From an uncultured Anaerolineae bacterium (lineage in GTDB: Bacteria > Chloroflexota > Anaerolineae > Anaerolineales > Villigracilaceae): a stretch of DNA of 50,023 bases. Location: the NCBI GenBank assembly GCA_903910795.1, contig CAIWAX010000115.1, positions 1-50,023 of the forward strand. The letters run 5' to 3'. Under the pieces are notes generated by a model. That model had not been told where the DNA came from. It was given only the letters and a program-made list of their open reading frames with translations, and made no database searches. The position numbers were made by a program, and so were the translations under genes. Positions 37,583 through 47,693 of this stretch are shown here, one piece after another (position 1 is the stretch's first letter; each line of letters begins with the position of its first letter).

Positions 37583-39025
37583 ATGTCAGCACAAGCAGCA
37601 GCAAAACAACCTGAAGAGAAGGCTCAGGGTCTGCCACGCATCATTTTGGCGTCCGCGGCAGGGACGATGATCGAATGGTACGACTTCTATATTTTTGGCA
37701 GCCTTGCATCAGTCATTGCTGGTAAGTTCTATCACACAGGCACTCCGCTGGGAGATATTATCGCATGGTTGGCAGCCTTTGCCGTTGGATTTATCGTACG
37801 CCCCTTTGGCGCCATTGTTTTTGGCCGCGTTGGTGATATCGTTGGCCGCAAATATACCTTCCTTGTGACCATGACCCTGATGGGTTTGTGCACTTTCTGC
37901 GTTGGCCTGCTGCCCACACAGGATGCGATTGGGCCGGCGGCTGGCATTATTTTGATCCTGCTGCGCATCATTCAAGGCCTGGCCCTGGGTGGTGAATACG
38001 GCGGCGCGGCGACCTATGTGGCCGAACATTCCCCGGATGGCAGACGCGGTTTCTTTACCAGTTGGATCCAGATCACGGCTACCCTCGGCCTGTTCCTTTC
38101 TCTGGGTGTCATCCTGATCACCCGCAGCCTGGGCGGTGAGGATTGGTTCGCTGGCAAAGGCGTTTATGCCAATGATTGGTGGCAAGGCTGGCGCGTTCCC
38201 TTCTTGATTTCCATCCTGCTTGTGGCTGTTTCTTTGTGGATCCGCTTCTCGCTGCGAGAATCACCCATGTATGCCAAACTCAAACAGAAGGGTGCCACCT
38301 CCAAGAACCCACTGCGCGAAAGCTTTGGCAACAAACTCAACCTCTCCTATGTCATCCTGGCACTGTTTGGCGCCACAATGGGACAGGGTGTAGTCTGGTA
38401 CACCGGACAGTTCTATGCTCTGTATTATCTACAAAACATTTTCAAAGTCAGCCTGATCGATTCAAACCTGATCATTGGCGGCGCTCTGCTGGTTGGCACG
38501 CCCCTGTTCGTGTATTTCGGCAACCTGTCGGACAAGATCGGACGCAAACCCATCATGCTGACTGGTATGGTGCTGGCGGTTTTGCTGTACTACCCGATCT
38601 ACGGCGCCATGGCGTCCTTCGCCCCCAAAACCGGCCAGCTTCTCTGGTTCCCATATATCGGATATAACCCATTCATGCTCGGCGTCCTGGTGTTCCTGCA
38701 GGTTGTCTTTGTGACGCTGGTGTACGGCCCAATCGCTGCTTTCCTGGTGGAGCTCTTCCCAACCAAGATCCGCTACACGTCCATGTCCCTGCCGTATCAC
38801 ATTGGCAACGGCGTCTTTGGCGGCATGGTGCCGATCATCGGTCTCTCGTTGATCTCTGCAACGGGCAATAACTTCGCTGGGCTATGGTACCCCATGGGTG
38901 TGGCGGCCATTTGCGCAGTGGTTTGCTATCTAAAAATCCCGGAAACCAACCAGGTGGACATTTCCTCGGAAGCTTCAGTTGCGAATCTACAAGCTGGCGG
39001 TACTGGCAATATGAGCGGTAAGTAA
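37583..39025 (+). CDS. MFS transporter, metabolite:H+ symporter (MHS)-like
   Basis: GTMIEWYDFYIFGSLA, RPFGAIVFGRVGDIVGRKYTFLVT, GGEYGGAATYVAEHSPDGRRGFFTS; RBS aaggagagaaagcc. Confidence 0.92.
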   Translation: MSAQAAAKQPEEKAQGLPRIILASAAGTMIEWYDFYIFGSLASVIAGKFYHTGTPLGDIIAWLAAFAVGFIVRPFGAIVFGRVGDIVGRKYTFLVTMTLMGLCTFCVGLLPTQDAIGPAAGIILILLRIIQGLALGGEYGGAATYVAEHSPDGRRGFFTSWIQITATLGLFLSLGVILITRSLGGEDWFAGKGVYANDWWQGWRVPFLISILLVAVSLWIRFSLRESPMYAKLKQKGATSKNPLRESFGNKLNLSYVILALFGATMGQGVVWYTGQFYALYYLQNIFKVSLIDSNLIIGGALLVGTPLFVYFGNLSDKIGRKPIMLTGMVLAVLLYYPIYGAMASFAPKTGQLLWFPYIGYNPFMLGVLVFLQVVFVTLVYGPIAAFLVELFPTKIRYTSMSLPYHIGNGVFGGMVPIIGLSLISATGNNFAGLWYPMGVAAICAVVCYLKIPETNQVDISSEASVANLQAGGTGNMSGK

Positions 39026-39049
39026 TTTATTTTTTGAACCACTATAACA

Positions 39050-39085
39050 CCTTGCGTTGAGGGTTAAAAAAACTTCAACGCAAGG
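39050..39085 (+). promoter_or_regulatory. Intercistronic hairpin between the MFS gene and acs
   Basis: ccttgcgttga / tcaacgcaagg 11-bp stem with no clear downstream T-tract. Confidence 0.5.
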
Positions 39086-39107
39086 AATATATTAAGGAGG
39101 AAGTTTT

Positions 39108-41009
39108 ATGGCCGGTAATAAGCCTGAAATGGAAGGGGAAGTCTATTATCCATCCGCCGAAGTGATCGCCCAGACCAACTTGAAAGACTGGGATGAACTC
39201 GCTGATTTTGCCCGCAAGAGTCCGACTGACTTTTGGGAAAAGGAAGCCGAAGAACTGGAATGGTTTAAGAAATGGGATCAGGTGTTGGATGATTCAAACA
39301 AACCATTTTTCAAATGGTTTGTGGGCGCCAAAACAAATATCGTGCACAATGCCATTGACCGGCACTTGAAGACTTACCGCAAAAACAAGCTGGCGTTGAT
39401 TTGGGAAAGCGAAGACGGCAAAGTAGACCGCACGTTTTCTTATTACTCCCTCAACCGCGAAGTTTGCCGCATGGCCAACATCATCAAGGCCATGGGCATC
39501 ACCAAGGGCGAACGTGTCACCATTTACATGGGCCGCATCCCTGAAATCGTTTTCGCCATGCTGGCCTGCGCCAAGATCGGTGCCATCCATTCGGTGGTAT
39601 TTGGCGGTTTTTCGGTGGACGCGCTGGCTGGCCGCATCGCCGACAGCGAATCCAAACTGGTCATCACCTGCGACGGTTCCTTCCAAAACGGCAAGCTGGT
39701 TGAATTGAAGCGCATCGTGGATGATTCGATCAAGCACTGCCCAACCGTAGAAAATGTGATCGTGGTCAAACGCACCGGGCATGATGTCCCGATGGAAGCT
39801 GGACGCGATCACTGGTATCACGATCTGTGCGCCCTGCCGGTGGCAAATGGCAAGTGCGCCACCGAAGTGATGGATGCAGAAGACCCCCTCTTCATCCTGT
39901 ATACCTCAGGTTCCACCGGCAAGCCCAAGGCCATCCTGCATACCCACGGCGGATACATGGTGGGAACCTACTCCACTCTGAAATATGCCTTTGATGTCAC
40001 AGACGAAGACCGCTTCTGGTGTACCGCTGACCCGGGCTGGATCACTGGACACTCCTACATTGTTTATGGCCCGATGATCAATGGCGCCACCACCTTCATG
40101 TTTGAAGGCGGGCCAAACTTCCCTTACCCCAACCGCTGGTGGCAGTTGATCGAACGCTATGGCATCACCATTTTCTACACCGCCCCGACTGCCATCCGCG
40201 GCTTGATGCGTTTTGGCGAGGCCTGGCCGGCCAAGCACGATCTGTCTTCGCTGCGCCTGCTGGGTTCCGTTGGTGAGCCGATCAACCCCGAGGCCTGGAA
40301 ATGGTTCCATCATGTGATTGGCAAGGATAAATGTCCGATCATCGACACCTGGTGGCAGACTGAGACCGGCGCTTTCATGATCACTCCCACCCCGGTGGTA
40401 CCGCTCAAACCTGGTTCGGGCACCCGGCCGTTCTTTGGACAGGAAGCCGAAATTGTAGATGAGGAAGGCAATCCAGTCGCAGATGGCGCTGAGGGGTTCT
40501 TGTTGCTCAAGAACCCGTGGCCTTCCATGCTGCGCACCATTTACGGCGACCCGGATCGCTATGTGAAATCCTATTGGAGCAAGTTCCCCGGCAAATACAT
40601 GACCGGAGATTCCGCCCGCCGCGACAAGGATGGATATTACTGGATCATTGGCCGCGTAGACGATGTCATCAAGGTTTCCGGCCACCGCTTGGGAACGGCT
40701 GAAATCGAGTCCGCATTGATCACACACCCGGCAGTAGCCGAATCAGCCGCCATTGGGTTGCCGCACGAGCTCAAAGGCCAGGCCATTTACTGCTTCGTAC
40801 AACTCAAACCGGGCTTTGCCGCCACTGATGATCTTTCTGAGGAACTGCGCCAGCATGTGGCCAAACATCTTGGCCCGATCGCGCGCCCCGAAGAAGTCAA
40901 GTGGATTGACAAGCTGCCCAAGACCCGCTCCGGCAAGATCATGCGGCGCGTCCTGAAGGCCCGCGCCCAGGGCCTGCCAGAAGGTGATCTTTCAACCCTC
41001 GAAGAATAG
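39108..41009 (+). CDS. acs: Acetyl-CoA synthetase
   Basis: LYTSGSTGKPKAILHTHGGYMVG, DTWWQTETGAFMITP, GRVDDVIKVSGHRLGTAEIESAL, KTRSGKIMRRVLKA. Confidence 0.96.
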   Translation: MAGNKPEMEGEVYYPSAEVIAQTNLKDWDELADFARKSPTDFWEKEAEELEWFKKWDQVLDDSNKPFFKWFVGAKTNIVHNAIDRHLKTYRKNKLALIWESEDGKVDRTFSYYSLNREVCRMANIIKAMGITKGERVTIYMGRIPEIVFAMLACAKIGAIHSVVFGGFSVDALAGRIADSESKLVITCDGSFQNGKLVELKRIVDDSIKHCPTVENVIVVKRTGHDVPMEAGRDHWYHDLCALPVANGKCATEVMDAEDPLFILYTSGSTGKPKAILHTHGGYMVGTYSTLKYAFDVTDEDRFWCTADPGWITGHSYIVYGPMINGATTFMFEGGPNFPYPNRWWQLIERYGITIFYTAPTAIRGLMRFGEAWPAKHDLSSLRLLGSVGEPINPEAWKWFHHVIGKDKCPIIDTWWQTETGAFMITPTPVVPLKPGSGTRPFFGQEAEIVDEEGNPVADGAEGFLLLKNPWPSMLRTIYGDPDRYVKSYWSKFPGKYMTGDSARRDKDGYYWIIGRVDDVIKVSGHRLGTAEIESALITHPAVAESAAIGLPHELKGQAIYCFVQLKPGFAATDDLSEELRQHVAKHLGPIARPEEVKWIDKLPKTRSGKIMRRVLKARAQGLPEGDLSTLEE

Positions 41010-41028
41010 CCGCTGCATCAATACATTC

Positions 41029-41067
41029 AAAAGTCCCTGTGGATAATTTTTATCCACAGGGACTTTT
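41029..41067. terminator. Terminator hairpin downstream of acs
   Basis: aaaagtccctgtggata / tatccacagggactttt. Confidence 0.85.
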
Positions 41068-41123
41068 ACTGAAAATTAATAAAAACAATGGCAGTCAACC
41101 GAAAATTACCTGACATTGTTCAC

Positions 41124-41152
41124 TTGACTTCCCCTATCCATCACCATAGAAT
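41124..41152 (+). promoter_or_regulatory. Sigma70-type promoter of the gcv operon (TTGACT - 17 nt - TAGAAT)
   Basis: ttgact at 41124-41129, tagaat at 41147-41152, upstream of the riboswitch. Confidence 0.7.
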
Positions 41153-41175
41153 AAAAGTACAATCAAATAGTTATA

Positions 41176-41388
41176 GGGAAGAGACTCAGGTTCAATTTTA
41201 GCAACAACGAATTACTGAGCGCCGAAGGTGCAAATCCGTGACGGGCACGTCCGGACGAAACTCTCAGGCAAAAGGACCCTGTTACTCAAAACTCTGGAAA
41301 GTTCCGCAAGGAACACCGACGGGGCAAGCCTTCCCAATCATTGGACAACCGATGACTGGCGGCGGAATCTCTCAGGTTATGGACAGAG
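41176..41388 (+). ncRNA. Tandem (two-aptamer) glycine riboswitch
   Basis: First aptamer ...gcgccgaaggtgcaaatc...ggacgaaactctcaggcaaaaggacc; second ctctggaaagttcc...caccgacggggcaagcc...ggcggaatctctcaggttatggacagag. Confidence 0.92.
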
Positions 41389-41419
41389 GGCGCACGATTA
41401 AATTCGTGCGCCCTTTTTT
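41388..41419 (+). terminator. Riboswitch expression-platform terminator
   Basis: gggcgcacga-ttaaat-tcgtgcgcccttttttg, between aptamer 2 and gcvH. Confidence 0.85.
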
Positions 41420-41453
41420 GCATCTACATTCATACCCAAAGGAGAATTACAAA

Positions 41454-41831
41454 ATGAATACCCCTGCCAATCTTAAATATACGAAAAGCGACGAATGGTT
41501 CGATGCCGCCAGCGGAAAAGCCGGCCTGACTGATTTTGCCCAGAGCCAGTTATCTGATATTGTCTTTGTTGAAATCCTGGTTTCCGCCGGCGATAAGGTT
41601 GAAGTTGGAACCCCGATTGCCTCGGTTGAATCAGTCAAAGCCGCCGCAGAGATTTACTCACCTGTAGCCGGGAAAGTTACGGCGGTGAATGGTGAACTGG
41701 CCGGAGCCCCTGAAACCCTGAACAGTGATCCATTTGAGGCTGGCTGGATGATTCAGGTGGAAGGCGCAGATGCCGCCGGTATGCTGGATGCCGCCGCTTA
41801 TGAAAAAGACTGCGAAGGCCGCGCGCACTAA
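41454..41831 (+). CDS. gcvH: Glycine cleavage system H protein
   Basis: Lipoylation region VESVKAAAEIYSPVAGKV; ATG at 41454 with aaaggagaattac. The 41238 ORF start runs through the riboswitch. Confidence 0.95.
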   Translation: MNTPANLKYTKSDEWFDAASGKAGLTDFAQSQLSDIVFVEILVSAGDKVEVGTPIASVESVKAAAEIYSPVAGKVTAVNGELAGAPETLNSDPFEAGWMIQVEGADAAGMLDAAAYEKDCEGRAH

Positions 41832-41921
41832 TCCGGGATTGGGAACTGGCCACAAGCGCCACAGATTTTTAGGTGTGCTTGAGGCAAATTAACCAACCTC
41901 CCAATCATTAAGGAAACCATT

Positions 41922-43274
41922 ATGACTTATATTCCCCACTCGCCAAATGAGCGGGATGAGATGCTTAAAACGATCGGCGTCAAAAGCCTGGATGATCTTT
42001 TTGATGCGGTTCCAAAAAAGTATCGCTTCCCCAAACTTGATTTACCCGCAGCGTTGACCGAAATGGAAGCCGCTGATTTACTGGATGAGCTGGCAGGCGC
42101 CAATGAATCCACACACCAGTTGGTTTCATTCCTGGGCGCTGGTATGTATAACCATTACATTCCTTCGGTGGTCGACCATATTCTACGCCGCGGCGAATTC
42201 TATACAGCCTACACCCCCTACCAGCCGGAAATTTCCCAGGGCACCCTGCAGGCAATTTTCGAATACCAATCATTGATGACCGCTCTGACCGGTATGGAAC
42301 TCTCCAACGCCTCGCATTACGATGGCGCGACAGCCACCGCCGAGGCCGTAAACATGGCCTTCGCCAACTTCCGTGGCAAACGGCGCAAGATCGTTCTTTC
42401 CCCGGCCGTCAACCCGCAGTATCGCGAAACAATCCGCACCTATACGCAAGGTATGGAATTAAGCGTGGCCGGTGACGATGCCAACGCTGATCTGCTGGCA
42501 GGGCCTGAAGCCCTGCTGCCCCTGGTGGATCGGGATACCGCCCTGTTAATCGTCCAGTATCCCGATTTTTTTGGGCGTGTGTTTGATTACACAAAAGTGA
42601 TTGAGGCAGCTCACGCCCAGGGCGCCCTGGTATGTATCGCAGCCAACCCGACCGCGCTGGCCCTGTATAAGACACCTGGCGAAATGGGCGCGGATATCGT
42701 GGTCGGTGAAGGACAACCTCTCGGCCTTCCGCTCTGGTTTGGCGGGCCTTCACTTGGATTCTTCACAACTCTTAAGAAATATGTACACAAAATGGCTGGC
42801 AGGCTGGTCGGAGAAACCGTCGATTCCAACGGTGAAAAAGCGTATGTTCTGACCTTGACCGCCAGAGAGCAGCATATCAAGCGCGAAAAGGCTACTTCCA
42901 ATATCTGTTCAAACCAGGGTCTGCTTGCGCTCGGATCTGCGGTTTATTTATCCGTTGTCGGAAAAACGGGCTTGCGCCAGGTGGCAAATTTATGCTATCA
43001 GAAAGCTCATTATGCAGCCGCAGAACTCAGCCGGATCCCTGGGATGGGTCTGTGTTTCAGCCAGCCCTTTTTCCACGAATTCGCGTTATGTGTAGGCAAG
43101 CCAGTTGAAGAAGTCAATGCGCACCTGCTCGAACACGGCATCCTGGGCGGTTACGATTTAGGCAAAGATTATCCGAGCCTGAATGGGTACATGCTGGTGG
43201 CCGTCACTGAAATGAACAGCAAGGAAGAGATTGACATGCTGGTGGAAGTTTTAAAGGAGGCCGTTCATGCGTGA
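41922..43274 (+). CDS. gcvPA: Glycine dehydrogenase (decarboxylating) subunit 1
   Basis: MTYIPHSPNERDEMLKTIGV, FLGAGMYNHYIPSVVDHILRRGEFYTAYTPYQPEISQGTLQAIFE. Confidence 0.96.
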   Translation: MTYIPHSPNERDEMLKTIGVKSLDDLFDAVPKKYRFPKLDLPAALTEMEAADLLDELAGANESTHQLVSFLGAGMYNHYIPSVVDHILRRGEFYTAYTPYQPEISQGTLQAIFEYQSLMTALTGMELSNASHYDGATATAEAVNMAFANFRGKRRKIVLSPAVNPQYRETIRTYTQGMELSVAGDDANADLLAGPEALLPLVDRDTALLIVQYPDFFGRVFDYTKVIEAAHAQGALVCIAANPTALALYKTPGEMGADIVVGEGQPLGLPLWFGGPSLGFFTTLKKYVHKMAGRLVGETVDSNGEKAYVLTLTAREQHIKREKATSNICSNQGLLALGSAVYLSVVGKTGLRQVANLCYQKAHYAAAELSRIPGMGLCFSQPFFHEFALCVGKPVEEVNAHLLEHGILGGYDLGKDYPSLNGYMLVAVTEMNSKEEIDMLVEVLKEAVHA

Positions 43275-44736
43275 GCCTACTATTTTTGAGCTATCATCAC
43301 CCGGCCGCACAGGCGTAACCTTCCCCGTTTCGGATGTGCCCAAATTTGATCTACCCGATGATGCCCTGTTACGTAAAGAACTGCCTATCCCGGAATTGGC
43401 AGAAGTGGATGTGGTGCGCCATTATACGCACCTTTCCCACTATAACTACAGTGTAGATGAAGGCTTCTACCCCCTGGGTTCCTGTACGATGAAGTACAAC
43501 CCAAAAATCAACGAAGACACCTGCCGCCTGCCAGGATTCCTGTTCACCCACCCTCTGCAACCCATCGAAACCATCCAGGGCAACCTGGCACTGATGTTCG
43601 AAATGCAGGAATGGCTCAAAGAGATCAGCGGCTTCGCGGCGGTAACTTTGCAGCCAGCCGCCGGGGCACATGGTGAATTTACCGGTGTGCTGATGATGCG
43701 CGCCTACCATAAGGCCCGCGGCGACAGCAAGCGGATCAAGATGCTCATCCCGGATGCTGCCCACGGCACCAACCCTGCCTCGGCTGGCATGCTCGGCATG
43801 GAAGTTGTCACCATCCCATCAGACGCGGACGGTAACGTTGATTTGACCGCACTCAAAGCGGCCTGTGACGATAGGGTTGTTGGCATGATGCTGACCAATC
43901 CCAACACGCTTGGCCTGTTTGACCAGCACATTGTGGATGTGGTCAAGCTAGTGCATGACTGCGGCGGTCTGATGTATGGCGACGGCGCCAATCTGAACGC
44001 GCTGTTGGGCATCGTGCGCCCCGGCGACCTGGGCTTCGATGTAATGCACTTCAACCTGCATAAAACATTTGCGGTTCCGCACGGCGGCGGCGGCCCGGGT
44101 TCAGGCCCGGTGGGCGTCAGCAAGCGCCTGGCCGATTTCCTGCCAGCCCCGTTGATTTGCATCCAGGAAGAAGCTGACGAAGAGAACCCGCCTCTCTACG
44201 GGTATGAGACACCCAAGCAAACCATCGGCCGTATGAAGGCTTTCCATGGTCATTTTGGCGCGATTGTGCGCTCTTACACCTACATTGCCATGCACGGCCC
44301 GGACGGTCTAAAAGCCATCTCACAATACGCAGTGTTGAACGCCAATTACCTGATGGCCCGATTGAAAAAATATTATAGGGTGCCCTTTGACCGCATTTGC
44401 ATGCACGAATTCGTCATGGAAGGGCGTTTCGAAGGCACTGATATCCGCGCGCTGGATATTTCAAAGCGTCTGATGGATTACAAATTCCATCCGCCAACGA
44501 ATTACTTCCCGTTGATCGTGCATGAAGCACTGATGATCGAACCGACCGAGACCGAGAATAAACAGACTCTGGATTCGTTCACGGATGCCTTGATTGCCAT
44601 CGCCGGAGAGGCCCAAACCAACCCGGACATCATCAAAACCGCGCCGCATACGACACCCTTTGGGCGCATGGATGAAGTGAAAGCAGCCCGAGAACTGGTA
44701 TTGTGCTGCTGGCTTCCTGAAAATTTACCCGATTAG
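43267..44736 (+). CDS. gcvPB: Glycine dehydrogenase (decarboxylating) subunit 2
   Basis: PLP site NLHKTFAVPHGGGGPGSGPVGV; 8-nt overlap with gcvPA, RBS aaaggagg. Confidence 0.96.
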   Translation: MREPTIFELSSPGRTGVTFPVSDVPKFDLPDDALLRKELPIPELAEVDVVRHYTHLSHYNYSVDEGFYPLGSCTMKYNPKINEDTCRLPGFLFTHPLQPIETIQGNLALMFEMQEWLKEISGFAAVTLQPAAGAHGEFTGVLMMRAYHKARGDSKRIKMLIPDAAHGTNPASAGMLGMEVVTIPSDADGNVDLTALKAACDDRVVGMMLTNPNTLGLFDQHIVDVVKLVHDCGGLMYGDGANLNALLGIVRPGDLGFDVMHFNLHKTFAVPHGGGGPGSGPVGVSKRLADFLPAPLICIQEEADEENPPLYGYETPKQTIGRMKAFHGHFGAIVRSYTYIAMHGPDGLKAISQYAVLNANYLMARLKKYYRVPFDRICMHEFVMEGRFEGTDIRALDISKRLMDYKFHPPTNYFPLIVHEALMIEPTETENKQTLDSFTDALIAIAGEAQTNPDIIKTAPHTTPFGRMDEVKAARELVLCCWLPENLPD

Positions 44737-44759
44737 CAATAACCAGATTATCTGCAACG

Positions 44760-44797
44760 AAAAGCATCCGAAGTCTAAACGACTCCGGATGCTTTTT
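44760..44797 (+). terminator. Terminator hairpin after gcvPB
   Basis: aaaagcatccg ... cggatgcttttt. Confidence 0.8.
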
Positions 44798-44875
44798 ATC
44801 TTCTCCAAAGATCATCTTGAAACGCCTCTGGTATACTTTTAGGTGGCAAAAAAAATTCAGAACCTGGATGAGCAC

Positions 44876-46042
44876 ATGAAAATATTGACCATTGACATTG
44901 GCACTGGAACCCAGGATATTTTCCTGTACGATTCTGAACTGGATGTAGAGAACGGCTTTAAAATGGTGGTTCCATCGCCAACCTTAATGATTTACCGCCA
45001 GATCAAAGCTGCCACAGCGCGCCGTGACTCCATCTTGTTGACAGGCGTAACGATGGGCGGCGGGCCATCCACCTGGGCGGCCGAAGCGCACGCCAGGGCT
45101 GGACTGCCCATTTATGCCACACCAACCGCCGCGCGCACATTCAACGATGAACTGGACAAAGTCAGACGCATGGGCATTCAGGTTGTTTCGGAAGATGAAG
45201 CCAGGAGCCTGCCAGACAAAGTTGTGCGATTAGAGCTGAAAGACCTGGACTTTGGGCTTATTGCAGAGAGCTTTAAACGCTTCCAGGTTTCTTTATCCCA
45301 CCTGGAAGCCGTTTGCGTTGGCGTTTTTGATCATGGCAATGCCCCAGCCGGGGTTTCTGATCGACAGTTCCGTTTTGATTACCTGGATGAGCGTATTCGG
45401 GCGCACAACAGGCTCTCAGCCTTTGCCTTTACTACTGAAAACATTCCACCCATCATGACCCGCTTGCATGCAGTCGCCCAAAACGCCGGTGATCTGCCCT
45501 GCCCGCTGTTGGTGATGGATACTGCCCCGGCCGCCATCCTGGGTGCAAGTTTTGATTCAGTTGGCGCCGCACGAGACCGTAAACTGATCGTGAACGTGGG
45601 CAATTTCCACACAATTGCATTCAGAATGAGCGAGACCGGCATTGAAGGCGTCTTTGAACACCACACAGGCGAAATAGACCGTCCCAAGCTGGAAGTCTAC
45701 CTGCGCGCCCTGGCAGATGGGACCCTGAAACACAGTGATGTCTTTAACGATATGGGACACGGTGCGCTCGTTTACAGCCAGGATCCGCTGCCATTAGGTT
45801 CAGGATCCTGGGATTTGATTGTTACTGGCCCGCGCCGGGCATTGTTTGCACAGGCACAAACTGATCAAAGTTTGAGACCCTGGTTTGCCGCACCTTTCGG
45901 AGATATGATGTTGACAGGGAATTTTGGCCTGCTGGCGGCAGCTACCGATCTGCTGCCACCCACTGCAGGAGAAATTCTACGAAACGGGCTATCTGGAAGA
46001 TTAAAAAATCATTCCGCGCCCTGGGATCTGGACAGCGAATAA
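44876..46042 (+). CDS. DUF1786 family protein (putative pyruvate formate-lyase activating enzyme-like)
   Basis: MKILTIDIGTGTQDIFLYD, VTMGGGPSTWAAEAH, LIVNVGNFHTIAF (ASKHA-like). Confidence 0.8.
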   Translation: MKILTIDIGTGTQDIFLYDSELDVENGFKMVVPSPTLMIYRQIKAATARRDSILLTGVTMGGGPSTWAAEAHARAGLPIYATPTAARTFNDELDKVRRMGIQVVSEDEARSLPDKVVRLELKDLDFGLIAESFKRFQVSLSHLEAVCVGVFDHGNAPAGVSDRQFRFDYLDERIRAHNRLSAFAFTTENIPPIMTRLHAVAQNAGDLPCPLLVMDTAPAAILGASFDSVGAARDRKLIVNVGNFHTIAFRMSETGIEGVFEHHTGEIDRPKLEVYLRALADGTLKHSDVFNDMGHGALVYSQDPLPLGSGSWDLIVTGPRRALFAQAQTDQSLRPWFAAPFGDMMLTGNFGLLAAATDLLPPTAGEILRNGLSGRLKNHSAPWDLDSE

Positions 46043-46119
46043 AGCCATTCGGTCAACCGCTGGATTGTTATAAAATGACATAAACGTAATGATCTCGAAC
46101 AAAGGATGATCAAATAATC

Positions 46120-47130
46120 ATGTCCGATAATTCGATTTTAGTAACAGGAGCGTCCGGCCATATCGGCAATGTACTTATCCGCCAATTGCTCGCGCAGGGC
46201 AAGCACGTTCGCGCAATGATATTACCCGGCGAAGATACCACTTCTTTGCATGGATTGGATATTCAGAAAATCATAGGTAACGTACTTGATAGCTCATCCT
46301 TGAGCGCCTGTTTTGAGGGAGTTCAACAAGTTTTTCATCTGGCCGGTATTATCTCAATCATGCCCGGAAAGAATCCACATGTTCAACATGTAAATATTGA
46401 TGGCACCGCCAATGTATTGGCTGCTGCGAAACAAGCCGGCGTCAAACGCCTCGTATACACGAGTTCTATCCATGCTCTTGCGCGCATCCCGCATGGCAGG
46501 ATCATCGATGAGAGTGTTGCTTATGACCCCGAAAATCCTTACGGCGCCTATGATCAGTCAAAAGCGCGAGCCACCCTGTTGGTACAGGAGGCAGCGCAAG
46601 CTGGTTTCGATGCGGTGATCGCCTGCCCAACCGGTGTGATTGGCCCCTATGACTTTCGCAACTCGATGATGGGAGATGTGATCCGTTCGGCGGCCCTGCG
46701 GCATGTGACCCCTTATGTAGATGGCGCCTATGATTTTGTGGATGTTCGTGACGTGGCTGGTGGGTTGATTTCTGCGGCAGAGAATGGCGCAACTGGAGCC
46801 AGCTACATCCTCTCCGGCCATCGTATTTCGGTGCGTTATCTTTTGGAAACAGTACGCGAAATTACCGGTAATGGATTTGCTCAATTCAAGATACCCTTTC
46901 CATTGGCAAACTTCATTTCGCGTTTTACGCCATTTTATTACCGTCTTTCAAATGCTGTCCCGCGGTTCACTCCGTATTCCCTGGAAGTACTTCAGAGTAA
47001 TTCATTCATCAGCCATGCCAAAGCATCGCGCGAACTTGGCTACCTGCCGCGCCCCATATATGAAAGCGTCGAAGATACCATACACTGGTTCTTTGAACAA
47101 AACCGGCCAACCCGGCACCCGGCAGCTTGA
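46120..47130 (+). CDS. NAD-dependent epimerase/dehydratase (extended SDR)
   Basis: ILVTGASGHIGNVLIRQLLAQG; YTSSIHAL; YDQSKARATLLV (YxxxK). Confidence 0.92.
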   Translation: MSDNSILVTGASGHIGNVLIRQLLAQGKHVRAMILPGEDTTSLHGLDIQKIIGNVLDSSSLSACFEGVQQVFHLAGIISIMPGKNPHVQHVNIDGTANVLAAAKQAGVKRLVYTSSIHALARIPHGRIIDESVAYDPENPYGAYDQSKARATLLVQEAAQAGFDAVIACPTGVIGPYDFRNSMMGDVIRSAALRHVTPYVDGAYDFVDVRDVAGGLISAAENGATGASYILSGHRISVRYLLETVREITGNGFAQFKIPFPLANFISRFTPFYYRLSNAVPRFTPYSLEVLQSNSFISHAKASRELGYLPRPIYESVEDTIHWFFEQNRPTRHPAA

Positions 47131-47211
47131 CCAATTGCGAGTGACAACTTTCCATGACGTGCCCGCAACTGGCTATTTATTGTGAATAGATTTGGATCAA
47201 GGAAATTTAAA

Positions 47212-47682
47212 ATGTCAATTGAAACGGTAAAGAGGTATCTTGAAAAATTTGGAGTAGCGAACCGAGTGATGGAATTCGAAATTTCCAGCGCAACTGTCGA
47301 ACTGGCCGCGCAGGCGCTAAATGTAAAACCAGAGCGTATCGCCAAAACACTCTCTTTCAAGAATGAAGATAGCTGTGTTTTACTTGTTACTGCCGGGGAT
47401 GCCAAAGTAGATAATCAAAAATTCAAATCAGCTTTTGGGTTCAAGGCCAGGATGCTGGCGCCGGAAGAAGTGCTTGAATTGGTGGGGCATGAAATCGGCG
47501 GGGTTTGCCCCTTTGGGATTCGGCAAGATATTCCTGTTTACCTGGATGTGTCATTAAAACGCTTTTCAACTATTTTTCCCGCCTGCGGAAGCAAGAACAG
47601 TGCCATAGAACTGAACTGTGATGAACTTTATCAATATTCGAACGCTAAAGAATGGGTTGATGCCTGCAAAGGCTGGGAATAG
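47212..47682 (+). CDS. YbaK/EbsC-family (aminoacyl-tRNA deacylase-like) protein
   Basis: RIAKTLSFKNEDSCVLLVTAGDAKVDNQKFK; GGVCPFGIRQDIPVYLDVSLKRF. Confidence 0.9.
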   Translation: MSIETVKRYLEKFGVANRVMEFEISSATVELAAQALNVKPERIAKTLSFKNEDSCVLLVTAGDAKVDNQKFKSAFGFKARMLAPEEVLELVGHEIGGVCPFGIRQDIPVYLDVSLKRFSTIFPACGSKNSAIELNCDELYQYSNAKEWVDACKGWE

Positions 47683-47693
47683 CTGGGGCAGGG

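Noticed and set aside
39294-40727. Long antisense ORFs opposite acs (175 and 273 aa)
   Set aside because: Shadow ORFs of a strongly coding GC-rich gene; no domain recognisable.
41238-41831. 197 aa ORF with upstream start
   Set aside because: N-terminal part is translated riboswitch/terminator; the gcvH start at 41454 has a proper RBS.
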